NCBI GenBank assembly: GCA_911728435.2
Contig: OU452210.1
Location: 1,426,001-1,490,000, forward strand
Reading direction: 5' to 3'
DNA from: Apoderus coryli
Lineage: Eukaryota > Arthropoda > Insecta > Coleoptera > Attelabidae
Length of the DNA: 64,000 nucleotides
Position 1 is the first letter of the stretch. Each line of letters begins with the position of its first letter. This document shows, piece after piece, positions 20,718-31,741 of the stretch. The notes beneath the pieces were generated by a model. It saw nothing but the letters and a program-made list of their open reading frames with translations. It made no database searches and was not told the origin of the DNA. The translations under genes were made by a program, and so were the position numbers.

Positions 20718-20760
20718 GCCATACATGTTTCGGGACTAGACCAGTCCCATCATCAGTGGC
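20718..20760 (-). ncRNA. Hammerhead ribozyme, gcca/uggc family, core intact
   Basis: Minus strand: stem I GCCA pairs with UGGC. The core CUGAUGA is intact, stem II GGGACU/AGUCCC is a perfect 6 bp around GGUCU, followed by GAAA and a one-pair stem III (C-AU-G), with cleavage predicted after GUA. The same stem II and loop occur in the copies at 43.4 and 63.0 kb, which carry a lethal core change. This copy looks functional by inspection. Confidence 0.8.
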
Positions 20761-21138
20761 ATGTCAACAATCGTACAAACACAACGCTAAGACATACAAT
20801 ATTCCATTAAATTTCCACTGAAATCACCCTATGGAAAAATATTTGAACTATTAAAATTTAATTAAAATTACAATTAATTGTTAGTTTGTATATACTAGTT
20901 TTCCAGATAATATATAATGGTGCTACCTATTTCCTATAACCATTGTTGGCGCCAACCCTTATCTTTGTAAATATATTTTTACCTAATTATTAATAATTTT
21001 ATTGCACCCTTATCGGCGCCTTAGCTGTCTTGCTTTTATCTGTGGTTTTTCTAAAACACTTAAAGACCAAAGATATTATTTATTGGCACGTCTGAGTGTA
21101 AATAGGATTATTTAAGTATTTTTTAGTTAGTATAGTTT
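20761..21138. other. No recognised feature
   Basis: AT-rich sequence with a somewhat GC-richer patch (ggcgcc at 20948 and 21014). No ORF, ribozyme or transposon end was identified apart from the adjacent features. Confidence 0.35.
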
Positions 21139-21182
21139 AACCATAGTCTAATAAATAATATATTATTTATTAGACTATGGTT
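21139..21182. repeat. Perfect 44-bp palindrome with no spacer
   Basis: The 22-bp arm aaccatagtctaataaataa(ta) at 21139-21160 is followed directly by its exact reverse complement at 21161-21182. Such zero-spacer palindromes can extrude cruciforms and are unstable, so an undecayed copy is likely young or under structural constraint. It may be the head-to-head junction of two transposon ends. Confidence 0.9.
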
Positions 21183-22404
21183 TAACAGCCGTTCAATCCT
21201 GATCATATAAAAAACGTTCATTAAATGTATATATTTTATTTAAATTAATTATATTAAATTTAAAAGTCATTTGATGGTGTGTTTCAATGTTATTTATTTA
21301 TGAAAATACTCGCAAACCAGCAAAACCGTACGCCACTGGTACATAAAACGAACTCGAAACGACGAAATTGGTACAACGTTGCCATTTTTTCTATCTGTCC
21401 TTTTCTATCTTATATATTATCTGCCAACTTATGTCTGATTGTAAACAAATGTGAATTATGAATGAAATTTCAGATAATGTTATATCTCTCGAGTTTCTAG
21501 ATCTGTGGATATAATGGAGTTGTTACTTCTTGTCTGGCCATCGTTTGTGAACTGTGTTTCACCCGGCATATTGCCTGTTCACGCTAGATGTCGCCGAAAA
21601 CATCTCTCTCTCTCTCATATAATTATCGTAAAAACGAGCAGGTAAAATATTATTCTACACTTTTACTAAATTTAATTTCTAACTAAAATAACACGGTCGA
21701 AATTTCATAACAATTGTTTCTCTGTATGATTTCCAAAAGCCGCAAAAACTAATTTTTTATATTTTCCCAGAGTTCAGGTATGTTTACGACGTGTTTGGTG
21801 TTTGCTGTTTTTGGTACAAGTGTTGATACAACTCACAACTTTAATTTTACGTACGAATTAGAAAAAGACCTTAAACTAACTCCCTTTCTCAGATACACTT
21901 GTCATTAGCACTAACCGGTGGTTAAATTGTACAAGTCGTGTTGCATCGTTCGTCACTTGGTCAAAATTTTAGATTCATTTAAACGCTTTCGCTGTTGGTC
22001 GGTGCAGATTTATTAATTAGTTTTTTATTCTGGTGACAGCGTGAGTTGTATGAGGGTACCGAACGTGTAGGTTTATTAATTTTATATTCTTGTGAAGGCG
22101 TGGGCCGATATGAGATTATTGAATATGTCTTGATTTGATTACTATAATATAAAATATTTTTCTTGGGTTTTATGACTATAAAGACAAACTCTATATTATT
22201 ACAAATGCAACGTTTCGCACGCTATATTGCCGCTTGTTCATGCATTTTCAAAAACATTTTGTATTATACTAAAAATGTTTATTGTTTTGTCCTTCCTCAT
22301 TTAGAATATGTAAAACTGGCTTACCATTAAATATTATTTCTTGGAATGTATAAATACAAAGCCAAGAAACAGAGATATCTAGGCATTTCCGCCGCACACT
22401 AGGG
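21183..22404. other. Non-coding, with a retrozyme-repeat fragment at 21535-21625
   Basis: The piece 21545-21625 (gtttcacccggcatattgcc then cacgctagatgtcgcc) matches the interior of the 278-bp unit at 3722-3790, without a ribozyme, and ends in a (tc)n run. The remainder shows no coding signal. A 60-codon frame at 21279 has no motif. Confidence 0.5.
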
Positions 22405-22450
22405 ATCCACAAGACAGTCGTTTCGTCGATCCACGACTCATAACTGATGC
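22405..22450 (-). ncRNA. Decayed hammerhead of the retrozyme family
   Basis: On the minus strand, stem II with its loop (GUCG-UGGAU-CGAC) and CGAAAC are identical to the 19.4-kb copy, followed by GUC, but the upstream core reads AGUUAUGAG instead of CUGAUGAG. This is a recognisable but inactive relic in the orientation opposite to the other copies. Confidence 0.55.
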
Positions 22451-24179
22451 TTGATCCAGTAGGCGACAGAACTGCTAAGAAATGTAGGTGGTCATGTTAC
22501 CACGAAAACATATCTGAGTAAAATTGTATCGCGTGGCCATAGCTTTCTATACAAATGGAAAAGACGCCAAACAGGTGTCTCAAAGACAACGACCAAAGAG
22601 AAAAAAGCCAAACCAGAAAAAAATGTAAAAGACCGTCAATGAATGTATCCATTATTTCAAAAATAAAATGTAGCTAATGGATTAATTTTCCAGATTTCCT
22701 TTTAGATAAAAGAGAGTAACGAGTAACATACCGGTGATCCTTTAAAAAATATCACTTTAACTGCTGCCAATCCCTCCGACTGGTCAAAAAGAGACTAGTG
22801 CAAAGTTGCTATTGGCCCTTACGCAATCCTTTATACTTCTTAAACCAGTTAAAATGGTTTCATAGTACGTGATAAGGAAGATGATAAATTTTGTCATAGT
22901 GAGATTCACTGAAATACCGACTTCTTAGTATTGTAAATTCTCCTTTTATAGGAATCCGCATTCTTTCACATACCTAGCACAAAACGGCTGGGGAGCCATT
23001 ATGAAATAAACCGTTAGGACCCGTCTGCGCCCAAACGCTCTAGAAATCTAACCCCAACCATAGATTTCAAGCGAAGTAACCGACCACTGCCACGCAAAAC
23101 CATCCTTGAAAACCGCCCCGACAAAGCAGTATAAGAAAAGTCATCATTCAACTGCTAATGCTAAGAAATCTCTGCTGACAGGATACTTTCTGGATATTAA
23201 TGAGCTCCTGGACGAAAACCTTACAACGACTTTTATTCAAATATTTTAAACAAAACGAAGCTGTTATAGCCAAATGTTATTGAAACGCAATGTGAAATCA
23301 CATGTAAATTGTTTTGTTCTAATTTCGGCACGATGTTAATAATGGTTTAACTTCTCTTGTTTTAATAATACTAGAACCCCAAAGTAAGAAAGCCCCCGAC
23401 ATCTGTATTCAAAATAATAGGATACATGTTATTTGCATATTTATTATTATTCCTACCTAAAAGTGTCAACATAAACCAAATACACATTTTGAAACAGTGT
23501 ACCTATATCTAAGTCTACGTCATATTTATTTTTGAAGTAAGTGACTCATTATTGTTTACATAAAATTGAATGATATTAATAATTAAACGTAATGTGTTAA
23601 TTAAAATATCAAATAAGTTTATCTAGAACTCCAATTTGGTATGGATGTACAATCAAATATATTTTATTCAGAAACCTTCATATACTAGGCATATTCTTGT
23701 TAGGCGAAGATCATGTCCTTTCAGGGATAGATTTAATAACGCAAGCTGCAAGCCACAATCCACAATTGATTGTAGAATTCATTTATAGTTGGTTTAGTTG
23801 TTATATTGCTTCTAAGTAAAATAGTATATTGTGCAACAAACATGAAATGACATATATTTCCTACGAGTATGATCGTTTGCAGCATGAGCCGCATGCTGGC
23901 CCTGTTGGGGTAAGCCTAAATACGATGAGTTAAAAGTATTAAATTGACTAGGTGGTGTCAAACTATATTCACTTTCACTATCACTGTTTTTCATTATATA
24001 AATAGCTTTGAAACCTTCGAAATTAGCGAAATAATTTAATAATAATAAACTGTCAATTTGGTTTAATTGTATTGTCGGCGTTGCTATGGGGATTTTTCAT
24101 AACCGACGCTACTTTTGTCATTACCAGGAAATTTGCCCGTGCCTTTTTAAATACATAAAACATATAATAAAGGCATTTC
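22451..24179. other. No recognised gene; one short minus-strand ORF
   Basis: No transposon or coding motif was recognised. A minus-strand frame at 23812-23994 starts MKNSDSESEYSLTPPSQF and is Ser/Gln-rich, with a possible gtagga donor after HT. It could be a first exon of an unrecognised gene, but nothing else supports it. The 22.7-23.2 kb part is less AT-rich than its surroundings. Confidence 0.3.
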
Positions 24180-25033
24180 AGATATACGACTAACTGAGAA
24201 CACCTGGAACAACTTCATACAGGAATTTGACTCCGCGTTGATTATAATGGGAGATTTAATTTAATATGGGGTTCTCAGAACATAAACACAGCAGGTAGAG
24301 TACTAACGGAAGTAATCGAAACTAATAATTTAGTAATCCTAAATGACGGTCGAGAAACAAGGGTAACTCCTCCCAATATAGCCAAAAGCTGTCCAGATAT
24401 CACAATCTGTACCAGCGACATATCCTTAAACTGTGAATGGGCAGTCAACGAACATCCAGGCATGAGTGATCACGTACCCGACAAGATGTACTAGTTAGAA
24501 GATAACAAAACAGATATAAATAAATAAATAAAATAAATAAATAAAATAAATAAATGATTTATTATGCAAAATCAATCTATTTATGAACAAAACACCCCCA
24601 TTTCAAAATGGAAAACCAGGTATGCCGACTGGAGTCAATACAATGATATGTTAAAGAATCAAAAACCAGAAACATATGAAGAATTTATAAATAAAATCAA
24701 TATGAGTGCAGAACAAACCATATTTAGAACAAAGAAACAAATAGTTGGGAAAAAATATAGAAAAAAACCAGTATGGTGGAATATCAATTGTGATACGGCA
24801 GTAGAAAATCGGAGAAATGCCCTCAAACGATATAAGGACAGCTACACAGAAGAAAGCTACATGGAATATAAAAAAATTGCAGCGGAGATTATTAAAAAAA
24901 AAACGATGAAACAAAATTTTAAAGATTTCTGTGAAACAATAAACAGGAACACACCAATAAGCAAAATTTGGAAAATTGTCAGAAAATTTGCTCAATCCTA
25001 TAAAGAAAAACAACCGAACAATGGTTAGTAGAT
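24180..25033 (+). pseudogene. I/R1-type LINE, endonuclease end and linker (5' part)
   Basis: The endonuclease C-terminus is recognisable: NTWNNFIQEFDSALIIMGD, TAGRVLTEVIETNNLVILND, then CPDITICTSD and GMSDHVP. An AAATA-type microsatellite (about 24515-24556) interrupts the frame. The linker follows from 24564: ISKWKTRYADWSQYND, RKKPVWWNINCDTAVENRRN and INRNTPISKIWKIVRKF. It stops exactly where the CACTG-ended transposon begins, and the same protein resumes at 27668. Confidence 0.85.
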
Positions 25034-25739
25034 CACTGAAAAAAATATTGTACGTAAAACCAATTAATGGTTGTCATCAATATTTTGAACATTAATATTA
25101 TGAATTGGTCACTGTTACAATGAATTTTGATCATAGATTGATAATTTCATACATAGAAACAATGTACGATGAAACATTAATCAATAAATGCAAGACATCG
25201 AAAATTTATGTTCTTTTTTATCAATATAATGTCACTATTTATTGCTTCAATGTTTTAAATTTATTAATTTATGCTCTTCGCCTTTAACACAATTGTTTGT
25301 ATATCATGCACCTACGAACAGCGAACATAAAAACCAATAAACGATCATCGTTGATTCAATGGATGCTAAGCATTAATTTTACGAACCTAACCGTTAAATT
25401 CTGAATAACGCGCGGAAATCAATGCACCCGGACCATAGACTGAATACCCAAAACATTGACATTATGACATTCTCATAGACTTTTTGTTTTCGCGTCCTTA
25501 TTGTTTTGTTTAGTTAAATGCATACAGTTGAAAAGTGAAGTGTGTTCCTAAATCTATTTTTAAAATTTGTTCCCAAATAATACAACAAATGTAGAAATAT
25601 AAGGTAAGTAGTAATCCTTTTATATAAATACCCTTAAGTAAAGTACAAAACTAAAGTCAGTTTAAAACAAAAAAAAAACACAGTGCGGTATTCCTTTGTA
25701 ATGTTGAAAACCCGCCGATACGAGGAGAGAAATTTTATG

Positions 25740-25983
25740 GGATCTTCATGGATATTTAGTGCTATCCGCTAAGCTATGTTCCAAAGGTGCCAGTGGAAAG
25801 ATAAGCCATTTAAAGTACACAATAAAAGACTGTCAAGAATCTTTTTTATTTTGTGCTAAAACAGTTCAAGAAATAGAAGAACATATAATAAACCTTAAAG
25901 GAAGAAAATCTGCAATTCAACCGTATGGGTTCTATAAGTCTATTCTAAAGGCGCACACTGTTTACCTAAGAACCTGTTATTTT
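25740..25983 (+). pseudogene. Remnant ORF of the CACTG-ended transposon, unassigned
   Basis: The frame encodes AKLCSKGASGKISHLKYTIK then DCQESFLFCAKTVQEIEEHI and KSAIQPYGFYK. The composition looks like a real transposon protein, but I do not recognise the domain. It is cut at its 3' end by the tail of the antisense LINE at about 25984. The upstream gtaagt site suggests a spliced gene. Confidence 0.45.
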
Positions 25984-26970
25984 GATTAATAATAATAATA
26001 ATATAATAAATGACTTTATTGAGAACTTAGAAAAGTTACACAAAAGGCGAAGTCGATGCACAGCCTCCTAGCTTAACATATTAGCAATACTAAAGATAGC
26101 TGCATAATAATAACAACAACAAAAACCCTGATACATAAAAAAAGGCCCTGCGGCACACCACTACGCAATGTCCTGGGCCCAGACACTGCCGTTCCCAAAA
26201 TGACACCTGACTTATATCATTCAAATATGTTCCGAGTAGAGACACAGCAGACTCCCCAAAGCCCAGATAACCCACAATGGCCAGCAACAAACCATGACCA
26301 ATGCGGTCAAACGCCCCTTGTGTAGTCCAACAGCAGCAATGCCGTCAATCGACCCTGATCTACCGCCCCCAATGCATCATCCAGTATTTTAAGTCATGCC
26401 GTGGAGCAACTGTGACCCTGACGGAACCCAGACTGGACCTCTGACAACAACCCATGCCATCAAGATATGTTTTCATTTGATTGCAGATCACTCTCAATAA
26501 CCTTGGAGATCGCTGGGAGTATATTAATCGGTCTAAGATCCTTAAATGTTGATGGAGTTTTAGTTTTGGGGATTGGAATGACATTGGCTTCTTTCCAATA
26601 TGTTGGGAAGTTCCTCGTTTCTATATAGTAATTAACTAGATGCTGTATAAAGGGCATTATAAACGGACTACTACTAGCATATCAATACTGATCATGTCAC
26701 TGCCTACAGCATTTGACTTAATCCCAAGCAATGCATCAAGTATCTCCCCATGATCCACCATTGTAAATTCAAAGTATTGATCGTTCCTGGGTCCGGATTG
26801 TTGGAAGAAGTGGCCACAAAAAAATCACTAAAATTATCAACATTATGAATAGAAGACGGTATTGTGATATTTTCCCTTGCATAAATGTTTAGATCTCGTA
26901 ATAATTTCCAATTTTGTTTAGAAGAATTTCCGCGGAATTTAGTTTCCAAATTTCGAGTGTCGTACAAATA
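25984..26970 (-). pseudogene. Antisense LINE fragment (RT domain) inserted in the transposon
   Basis: On the minus strand: IYARENITIPSSIHNVDNFS (linker), then IETRNFPTYWKEANVIPIPK and FKDLRPINILPAISKVIES (RT motif 1-2). Next, with frame changes, DYTRGVDRIGHGLLLAI and YLGFGESAVSLLGTYLND (RT palm). The 3' end is an (ATT)n tail next to ataaagtca at 25984-26020. It is 5'-truncated and frameshifted. By position it is younger than the DNA transposon that hosts it. Confidence 0.8.
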
Positions 26971-27227
26971 TGATTTAATTTATTTACAAAGCAGGTACAT
27001 CAAATCAATGGATGTACAGCAAGATAATTTTGAGTCTTATTTGGGCTTTTAAGTTCTCTAACCATTGGTACTAGTATATTTGAACCATACTGCACTTTGC
27101 AGTACACATAATACATATGTATATGCTGGCGATTATTGATTGAATACAGAACAATAATCTCAATCTTTCGTAATAATAATTTCCGGCGAACATAATTACG
27201 TAAAACAATTATTATAACCCAATTTAA

Positions 27228-27500
27228 TCATCAGCTAACATTGGTTTAACGTACAAAAGTCATAGATTCATGTTTATCGTTCGTAACATTAATAACCAGC
27301 TGACAACGGTTTAATGTACAAAAATCATAGATTAATGTTCATCGTTCGTAACAATAATAACCAGCTGACATTGGTTTAATGTACAAAAATCATAGATTAA
27401 TGTTCATCGTTCGTAACATTAATAACCAGCTAACATCGGTTTAACGTACAGAGGTTATAAATTAATGTCCATCATTCGTGAGATCAATAACCGGCGAGCA
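27228..27500. repeat. 65-bp tandem repeat, about four copies
   Basis: The block cagct(g/a)aca..ggttta recurs at 27232, 27297, 27362, 27427 and (as ccggcgagca) 27491, an exact 65-bp period. Each unit contains tacaaaaatcatagattaat and gttcatcgttcgtaac. It lies in the subterminal part of the CACTG-ended transposon, where repeated transposase-binding sites are common in CMC elements. Confidence 0.9.
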
Positions 27501-27776
27501 TAAATTTATGTCCTTTATTTATTAAATCAACGTACAGAATTCGCTACCGAATTAATGTACGAACGGTTATTGTATTAATGTCACCCATCATCGGCTCAAA
27601 TTTAATGTTGACGTTCATTGATTTGAAGCACTTGTTTATTAATATCACGTACCTTTTCGGTTCAGTGTATATTACTAAACTTAACCCCGGATATTAACAT
27701 AGAAAACACCAGAGTTCACTACACCAATCCCTCAAGAACGAAGAACTTTACAATGGAGGAATTCAAATATGTACTT

Positions 27777-28126
27777 ATTTTCTAAAGTAATCCATCTTCG
27801 AGAGGAGTTGAATGTGTAAGACACAAATAAAAAATTTTATATACTATGACAACACAATTATTTTGATTTTCTTTTTCAATAAGAAAATGTTTTATATTTT
27901 AATTTTATAAGATTTTATTCCAATAATTTCCACTGATTGTTTGTATATGTTTATATAATCCATGCCATACTGTTTTTGACTTTACCTAAAATTACTGCGT
28001 GACTGTTTATTATGAGCCACTGATGATGGAAACTTAGTTTTCCGAAACATGTCTGGCGCTGCAGGCTGATTGCATACTAATATATGAATAGTTTAGTGGA
28101 GTAGACGTTGTTTTTATTTGTGTCTT
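27777..28126 (+). mobile_element. 350-bp ribozyme-bearing insertion with 12-bp target duplication
   Basis: The LINE sequence aaatatgtactt occurs on both sides (27765-27776 and 28127-28138), and coding similarity continues across when one copy is removed, so this is a clean insertion. The element carries an inverted pair, taagacacaaataaaaa (27817-27833) and tttttatttgtgtctta (28111-28126), and a complete hammerhead about 70 bp from its 3' end. It has no ORF. I take it as a non-autonomous retroelement (PLE-related or a SINE-like ribozyme carrier). The first 40 bp may still be LINE sequence, since one frame reads SNPSSRGVE. Confidence 0.7.
28016..28057 (+). ncRNA. Hammerhead ribozyme, gcca/uggc family, complete
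   Basis: Stem I GCCA (28016-28019) pairs with UGGC (28054-28057). CUGAUGA (28020-28026) is intact, stem II GGAAA/UUUCC closes around CUUAGU, GAAA lies at 28044-28047, and stem III is one C-G pair with loop AU before GUC (28051-28053). Compared with the 20.7-kb copy the stem II sequence is entirely different but still paired, which argues for structural constraint. Confidence 0.85.
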
Positions 28127-29400
28127 AAATATGTACTTGCTTCGAAAAAATAGTCTACACTTGGACATGATAATATAACCTACAACATGATTAAAAATCT
28201 TCCGGAGGAATTTCATCAGTCTTTGATAGACATATATAACAACATACTTCAAGCTAGAGAAGAAATTCCGCAAACTTGGAAGAACTTCATAATCTTACCT
28301 ATTCTGAAAGAGGGGAAAAATCCAGAAGATTATAACAATTATCGACCAATATCACTGTCTTCATGTATAGGCAAGATATTTAAACATTCATTCCAACTAC
28401 GAATGGATTTCGAGGTAGAGTCTAAAAGAAAACTATGTGATCACATCAACGGATTTCGCAAGGGCAGAAGTATACAGAGCGGCATATGATCACGTTATGC
28501 ATAATATTCTGATTAATAAATTAAACGACATAGGAATTAACGAGGACATTATAATCATTGTCAGTAGCCTCATAAGTAATCGCTCTGTTTATATTAGATC
28601 ACCAAACACAGGAGAACTAATACGACCAAGAACTACTAGCCGAGGCCTTATCCAAGGATCCCGATTGAGCCCTATCCTTTTCAACATCTATACCAGAACG
28701 TTAGAGCGTTAGAGAACACCTGTGAGGAAGGAGTGGACCTATTACAATATGCTGATGACATATGCCTAATTGGTATCGGAAATAATATGGAAATTATTAA
28801 AAGAAGAATCGAAAAATCGTTGGAAAATGTCTCCCAATGGTTAACACCTACATGGATTTAATATCAACATTAACAAAACCAGAGCTATGGTTTTCTGCAA
28901 AAGACCTCTCAGAACTCGCTTTGAGAAAATTAAATTTAATAACGATGATATAGAGTGGACAAATGAATATAAATACGGAGGGGTATATTTCGATAATCAT
29001 ATGAGTCAAATCACACAAATAACTGTATAAACAAGGCGACAAAAGGTATCAATATTATGCGTTCAGTTTGCAGAACCTGGTGGGGAGCGGATCCACAAAC
29101 TCTACCCACAATCTATAAAATTGTAAAAAGTCACCTAGAATTCGGAACCCAGGCTATTTTTAAAACAACGAAAGCTAATTGGCACAAATTAAACAAAGCA
29201 CAAGCTAAAGCAATTTCAACCAAAAACTAATGGGTTCATCCTAGGACTCCCCCAAACTCATATACCAAAATTTGGCTCAATTGGTTGGAAGTTTCTAGGC
29301 GTTATCGTGGAAGAATACATCCAGACACAGCCACACAAACAGACAAACTTCCACCTGGAAATGGTCTCAGGGGCTTCAAAATGGTTATATCCGTCTCTCA

Positions 29401-29539
29401 TTTTTTTTGTCGTGTTCACGATACTTTCCCTACGGTTCGGGAAAGTAATATATTTGCAACAATAGAAATCCTCTATTTATTAATTTTCATTCAGTAATTT
29501 ATTATGGCAATGACAGTTGAAATATGTCTTCTAACTAAA
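29401..29539. other. Junction between two LINEs
   Basis: AT-rich DNA following the last recognisable I/R1-type LINE codons. No poly(A) or tandem tail could be assigned with confidence. Confidence 0.3.
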
Positions 29540-30060
29540 TTTTTTATATAAATTCCAGAAGCAAATAAATATCTTATTGCACCACAGAACACAGAGAGTA
29601 AGAGAGAACATGGGGCCATTAACAACACTCTTAAAACGATATTATAATAACGCTGTTTTTTATTGTGTTAGATCTCGCACAAACATATTGACCAGGTTTC
29701 CCGTCAGCACAATGTCCAATGTATTCAACACAATTTCACGTAATTGTGACATATTTTATGTAAAGAATGTCAAAGAATTGTTTCCACTTATAGAGGAGTC
29801 ATACGGAAATGACGCCATATTCTGATACCTAAGTATATATAATCATGTGTTTGTTTCCATAATTTTTTTTTATTATATATGTTGTGCGCCTAAAAAATTG
29901 TTATAATGTATTCTTTGTTATGGTGTGCTATAATTTTAATCTGTTGGTGGTATTTTATTATATATTTTTATTTGTTAAATAGTGATATGTTACGTAGTAC
30001 TGTTTGCTCTGTAAATGGATTTTTCTGTTGGGCAATAAATGCTTTATTTATTTATAGTTT
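29540..30060 (+). pseudogene. LINE 3' fragment, same family as 6.2-8.2 kb
   Basis: The frame 29577-29825 encodes NAVFYCVRSRTNILTRFPVS and RNCDIFYVKNVKELFPLIEE, closely paralleling VFYCNRARTNILKRSPVS and CEDCDLFFCSRSEL in the LINE ending at 7975. Its 3' UTR carries gtaaatgg and gttgggcaataaatgcttta as in the longer copy, and ends in a TTTATTTA tail. This confirms the family's 3' terminus. Confidence 0.8.
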
Positions 30061-30599
30061 TTCTGCTTCTCTTCTAGAAACTTTGCGCACTAGTCAATTT
30101 AACACTTCTGCAACTCGCAGTAATATACTTTGGGTAAGAAATAAGCCTCGGGCAGTCGAACAGTCCCAGTGACAGTCCGTCTATGTTCCTCCGATAATTT
30201 TCATCAGGTCGGGAAATTTTCACCATTACGGATGGTTAGTTTTAGGCATGAATCCAAAAAATCTAGTGTGAGTTTCGGAGCAGACCTCAAAACACGAGAA
30301 GCCTGACATGTGTGCGTCACGTGGTAAAATACTTAATAATACGAAGCTGCAATCTACTACTATCCTGCTTTAGCAAATATTAGGTTGAATGATATGCAAA
30401 TTTCCATTAATTTAATTTACGATACCTATTAATTTTAAAATATTGGGTGGGTGGTATTTACATACACTTGTTTTTGTTTATTCTTATAACGTAGTTAGCA
30501 TGTAGTCAATAAAGACCATTATTATTCTGTACCTACATAGTAAACAATTTCTTTATGTATTTTTGATCAAATATAACTAATCTCAAATAGCTTTTTCAG
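30061..30599. other. No recognised feature
   Basis: Non-coding. A cctgatga phrase on the minus strand near 30203 lacks the rest of a hammerhead. The region around 30130-30300 is less AT-rich and may be a dispersed repeat, but I cannot classify it. Confidence 0.35.
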
Positions 30600-30990
30600 G
30601 TTTATAACAAATAATAATAATAAATGGTGTTTACAAATAAAATACAATATCAAGTTACATTCTGCATAATAAATCATAAAAAATTCTAAGTATTTGTCAC
30701 ATACCAAAAATTTACCTGTACTAAATTAAATATTGTAACACAGTTAGCCACGCAGGCGAAAAAGAAACAGAAAACAAATAAAATCAAGAAAATGAGGAAA
30801 AATCAACAGAATGAAATTCACAACGTACCATCGCTACCCACTTTTATCCAACAGATATTTCTTGAGTTTCTTTCTAAAGCTCGCTATCCCCAAAGAACTC
30901 AGAGACGTTGGCAACCGATTGTACAACAATATATGAAAAAGATCTCTGAAAAAGGGCTGTACTATGTTTAGGTGTACTCAGGAGGTGGCG
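30600..30990 (-). pseudogene. Antisense LINE C-terminal fragment
   Basis: On the minus strand the frame gives PKHSTALFQRSFSYIVVQS and then, one base over, RLPTSLSSLGIASFRKKLKK followed by YLLDKSG and a stop. This is the N.LP.slR...S..sFrkkLkkyLL ending of many LINE ORF2 proteins. The 3' UTR runs towards 30600 with an ataataata-type tail. Only the last 50 or so codons survive. Confidence 0.75.
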
Positions 30991-30999
30991 ATATCTCTG

Positions 31000-31740
31000 T
31001 CATGAGTCGCGTACACATAAGACAATTTGTTCCTTAAATACGACGGAAAATTCATCGTTAATACACTAAGGGCGGTAGAGACACAGGGAGACCTAGGTGT
31101 TTTAGTGAGCAAGGACTTAAAGTGGGCGAATCATATCGCAAAAATAATTAAGAAGACTAATGCTGTGTCGTACATGATGTGTAAAGCTTTTAAAAACCCA
31201 TCCATAGAACTTTTTGAAAAACTGTATAAAACTTATGTGCGTCCGAATATGGAATATGCGTCCACGGTGTGGAATCCATATTCCGCGAGGGACATTCATG
31301 CTCTTGAGCAAACTCAAAGGAGGATTACTAAACTCTGTCCAGCAATCCGTGAAATGGAGTACGAGGAGAAATTGGATAGGTTGCACCTATCTACGCTGCA
31401 GGATCGTAGAGTTCGTGGGGACCTAATAGAAACTTATAAGATTTTGCACGGGGATTACAGTGTACCTCTGTCCATTTTTATTCGCAGTACGAATTTGAGA
31501 CTTCGTGGTCATGATTTTAAACTATGTCCTGAACGATTTCGTAAATTGTGTCGTCGTTACTTTTTAACTAATAGGATAGTAAGAATGTGGAACTCACTTC
31601 CTAGTGAGTGTGTTTGTGTAGTGTCAAAGAAATCTTTTAAAAACAAGTACGATGCTTTAAACAAATAATACGGACAATTGTTTTTAATGAACGTAACGGT
31701 TTTAACGGCAGTGCCGCCTAACCATTCATAATAATAATAA
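31000..31740 (+). pseudogene. CR1-like LINE, post-RT C-terminal domain and 3' UTR
   Basis: An uninterrupted 213-codon frame (31027-31668) encodes DLGVLVSKDLKWANHIAKII, YVRPNMEYASTVWNPYSARD, ALEQTQRRITKLCPAIREME and LDRLHLSTLQDRRVRGDLIE, ending RMWNSLPSECV and FKNKYDALNK. This is the standard tail of CR1/Rex-like reverse transcriptase proteins following the catalytic domain. The 3' UTR ends in an ATAATAATAATT microsatellite at 31727-31741. The intact frame suggests recent 5'-truncated insertion; without RT it cannot act alone. Confidence 0.85.
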
Positions 31741-31741
31741 T

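Larger units (their letters stand above)
25034..27667. mobile_element. CACTG-ended DNA transposon (CMC/CACTA-like?)
   Basis: The left end CACTGAA...TACGT (25034-) mirrors the right end, whose reverse complement reads CACTGAACCGAAAAGGTACG. The flanking triplets are gat and tat, a 2/3 match to a 3-bp duplication. CAC..GTG ends and 3-bp duplications point to the CMC group. The right side carries a 65-bp subterminal tandem repeat, and the left side has related gtacgatgaaacattaatc text. An untranslated exon with a gtaagt donor (25602) and a short coding remnant (25740-25980) follow. An antisense LINE occupies 25984-26970. It splits the I/R1-type LINE. Confidence 0.7.
27668..29400 (+). pseudogene. 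I/R1-type LINE, RT domain and C-terminus (3' part, interrupted once)
   Basis: Coding resumes after the transposon with NLTPDINIENTRVHY and TKNFTMEEFKYVL. It is interrupted by the 350-bp ribozyme element and continues ITYNMIKNLPEEFHQSLIDI. RT motifs are YNNYRPISLSSCIGKIFKH, INGFRKGRSI, YDHVMHNILINKLNDIG, RGLIQGSRLSPILFNIYT and LLQYADDICLIG, the intact YADD active site. After several frame changes come TKGINIMRSVCRTWWGADP and SHLEFGTQAIFK near 29100-29165. The RNase H domain seen in some I elements is not evident. The copy is multiply broken. Confidence 0.85.

Noticed and set aside
24515..24556. AAATAAATAA run as a LINE 3' tail
   Set aside because: LINE coding of the same family continues on both sides in the same orientation, so it looks like a microsatellite expansion or small insertion rather than an element end.
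30195..30215. cctgatga on the minus strand
   Set aside because: The downstream part cannot form stem II and reads GGAAC rather than CGAAA.
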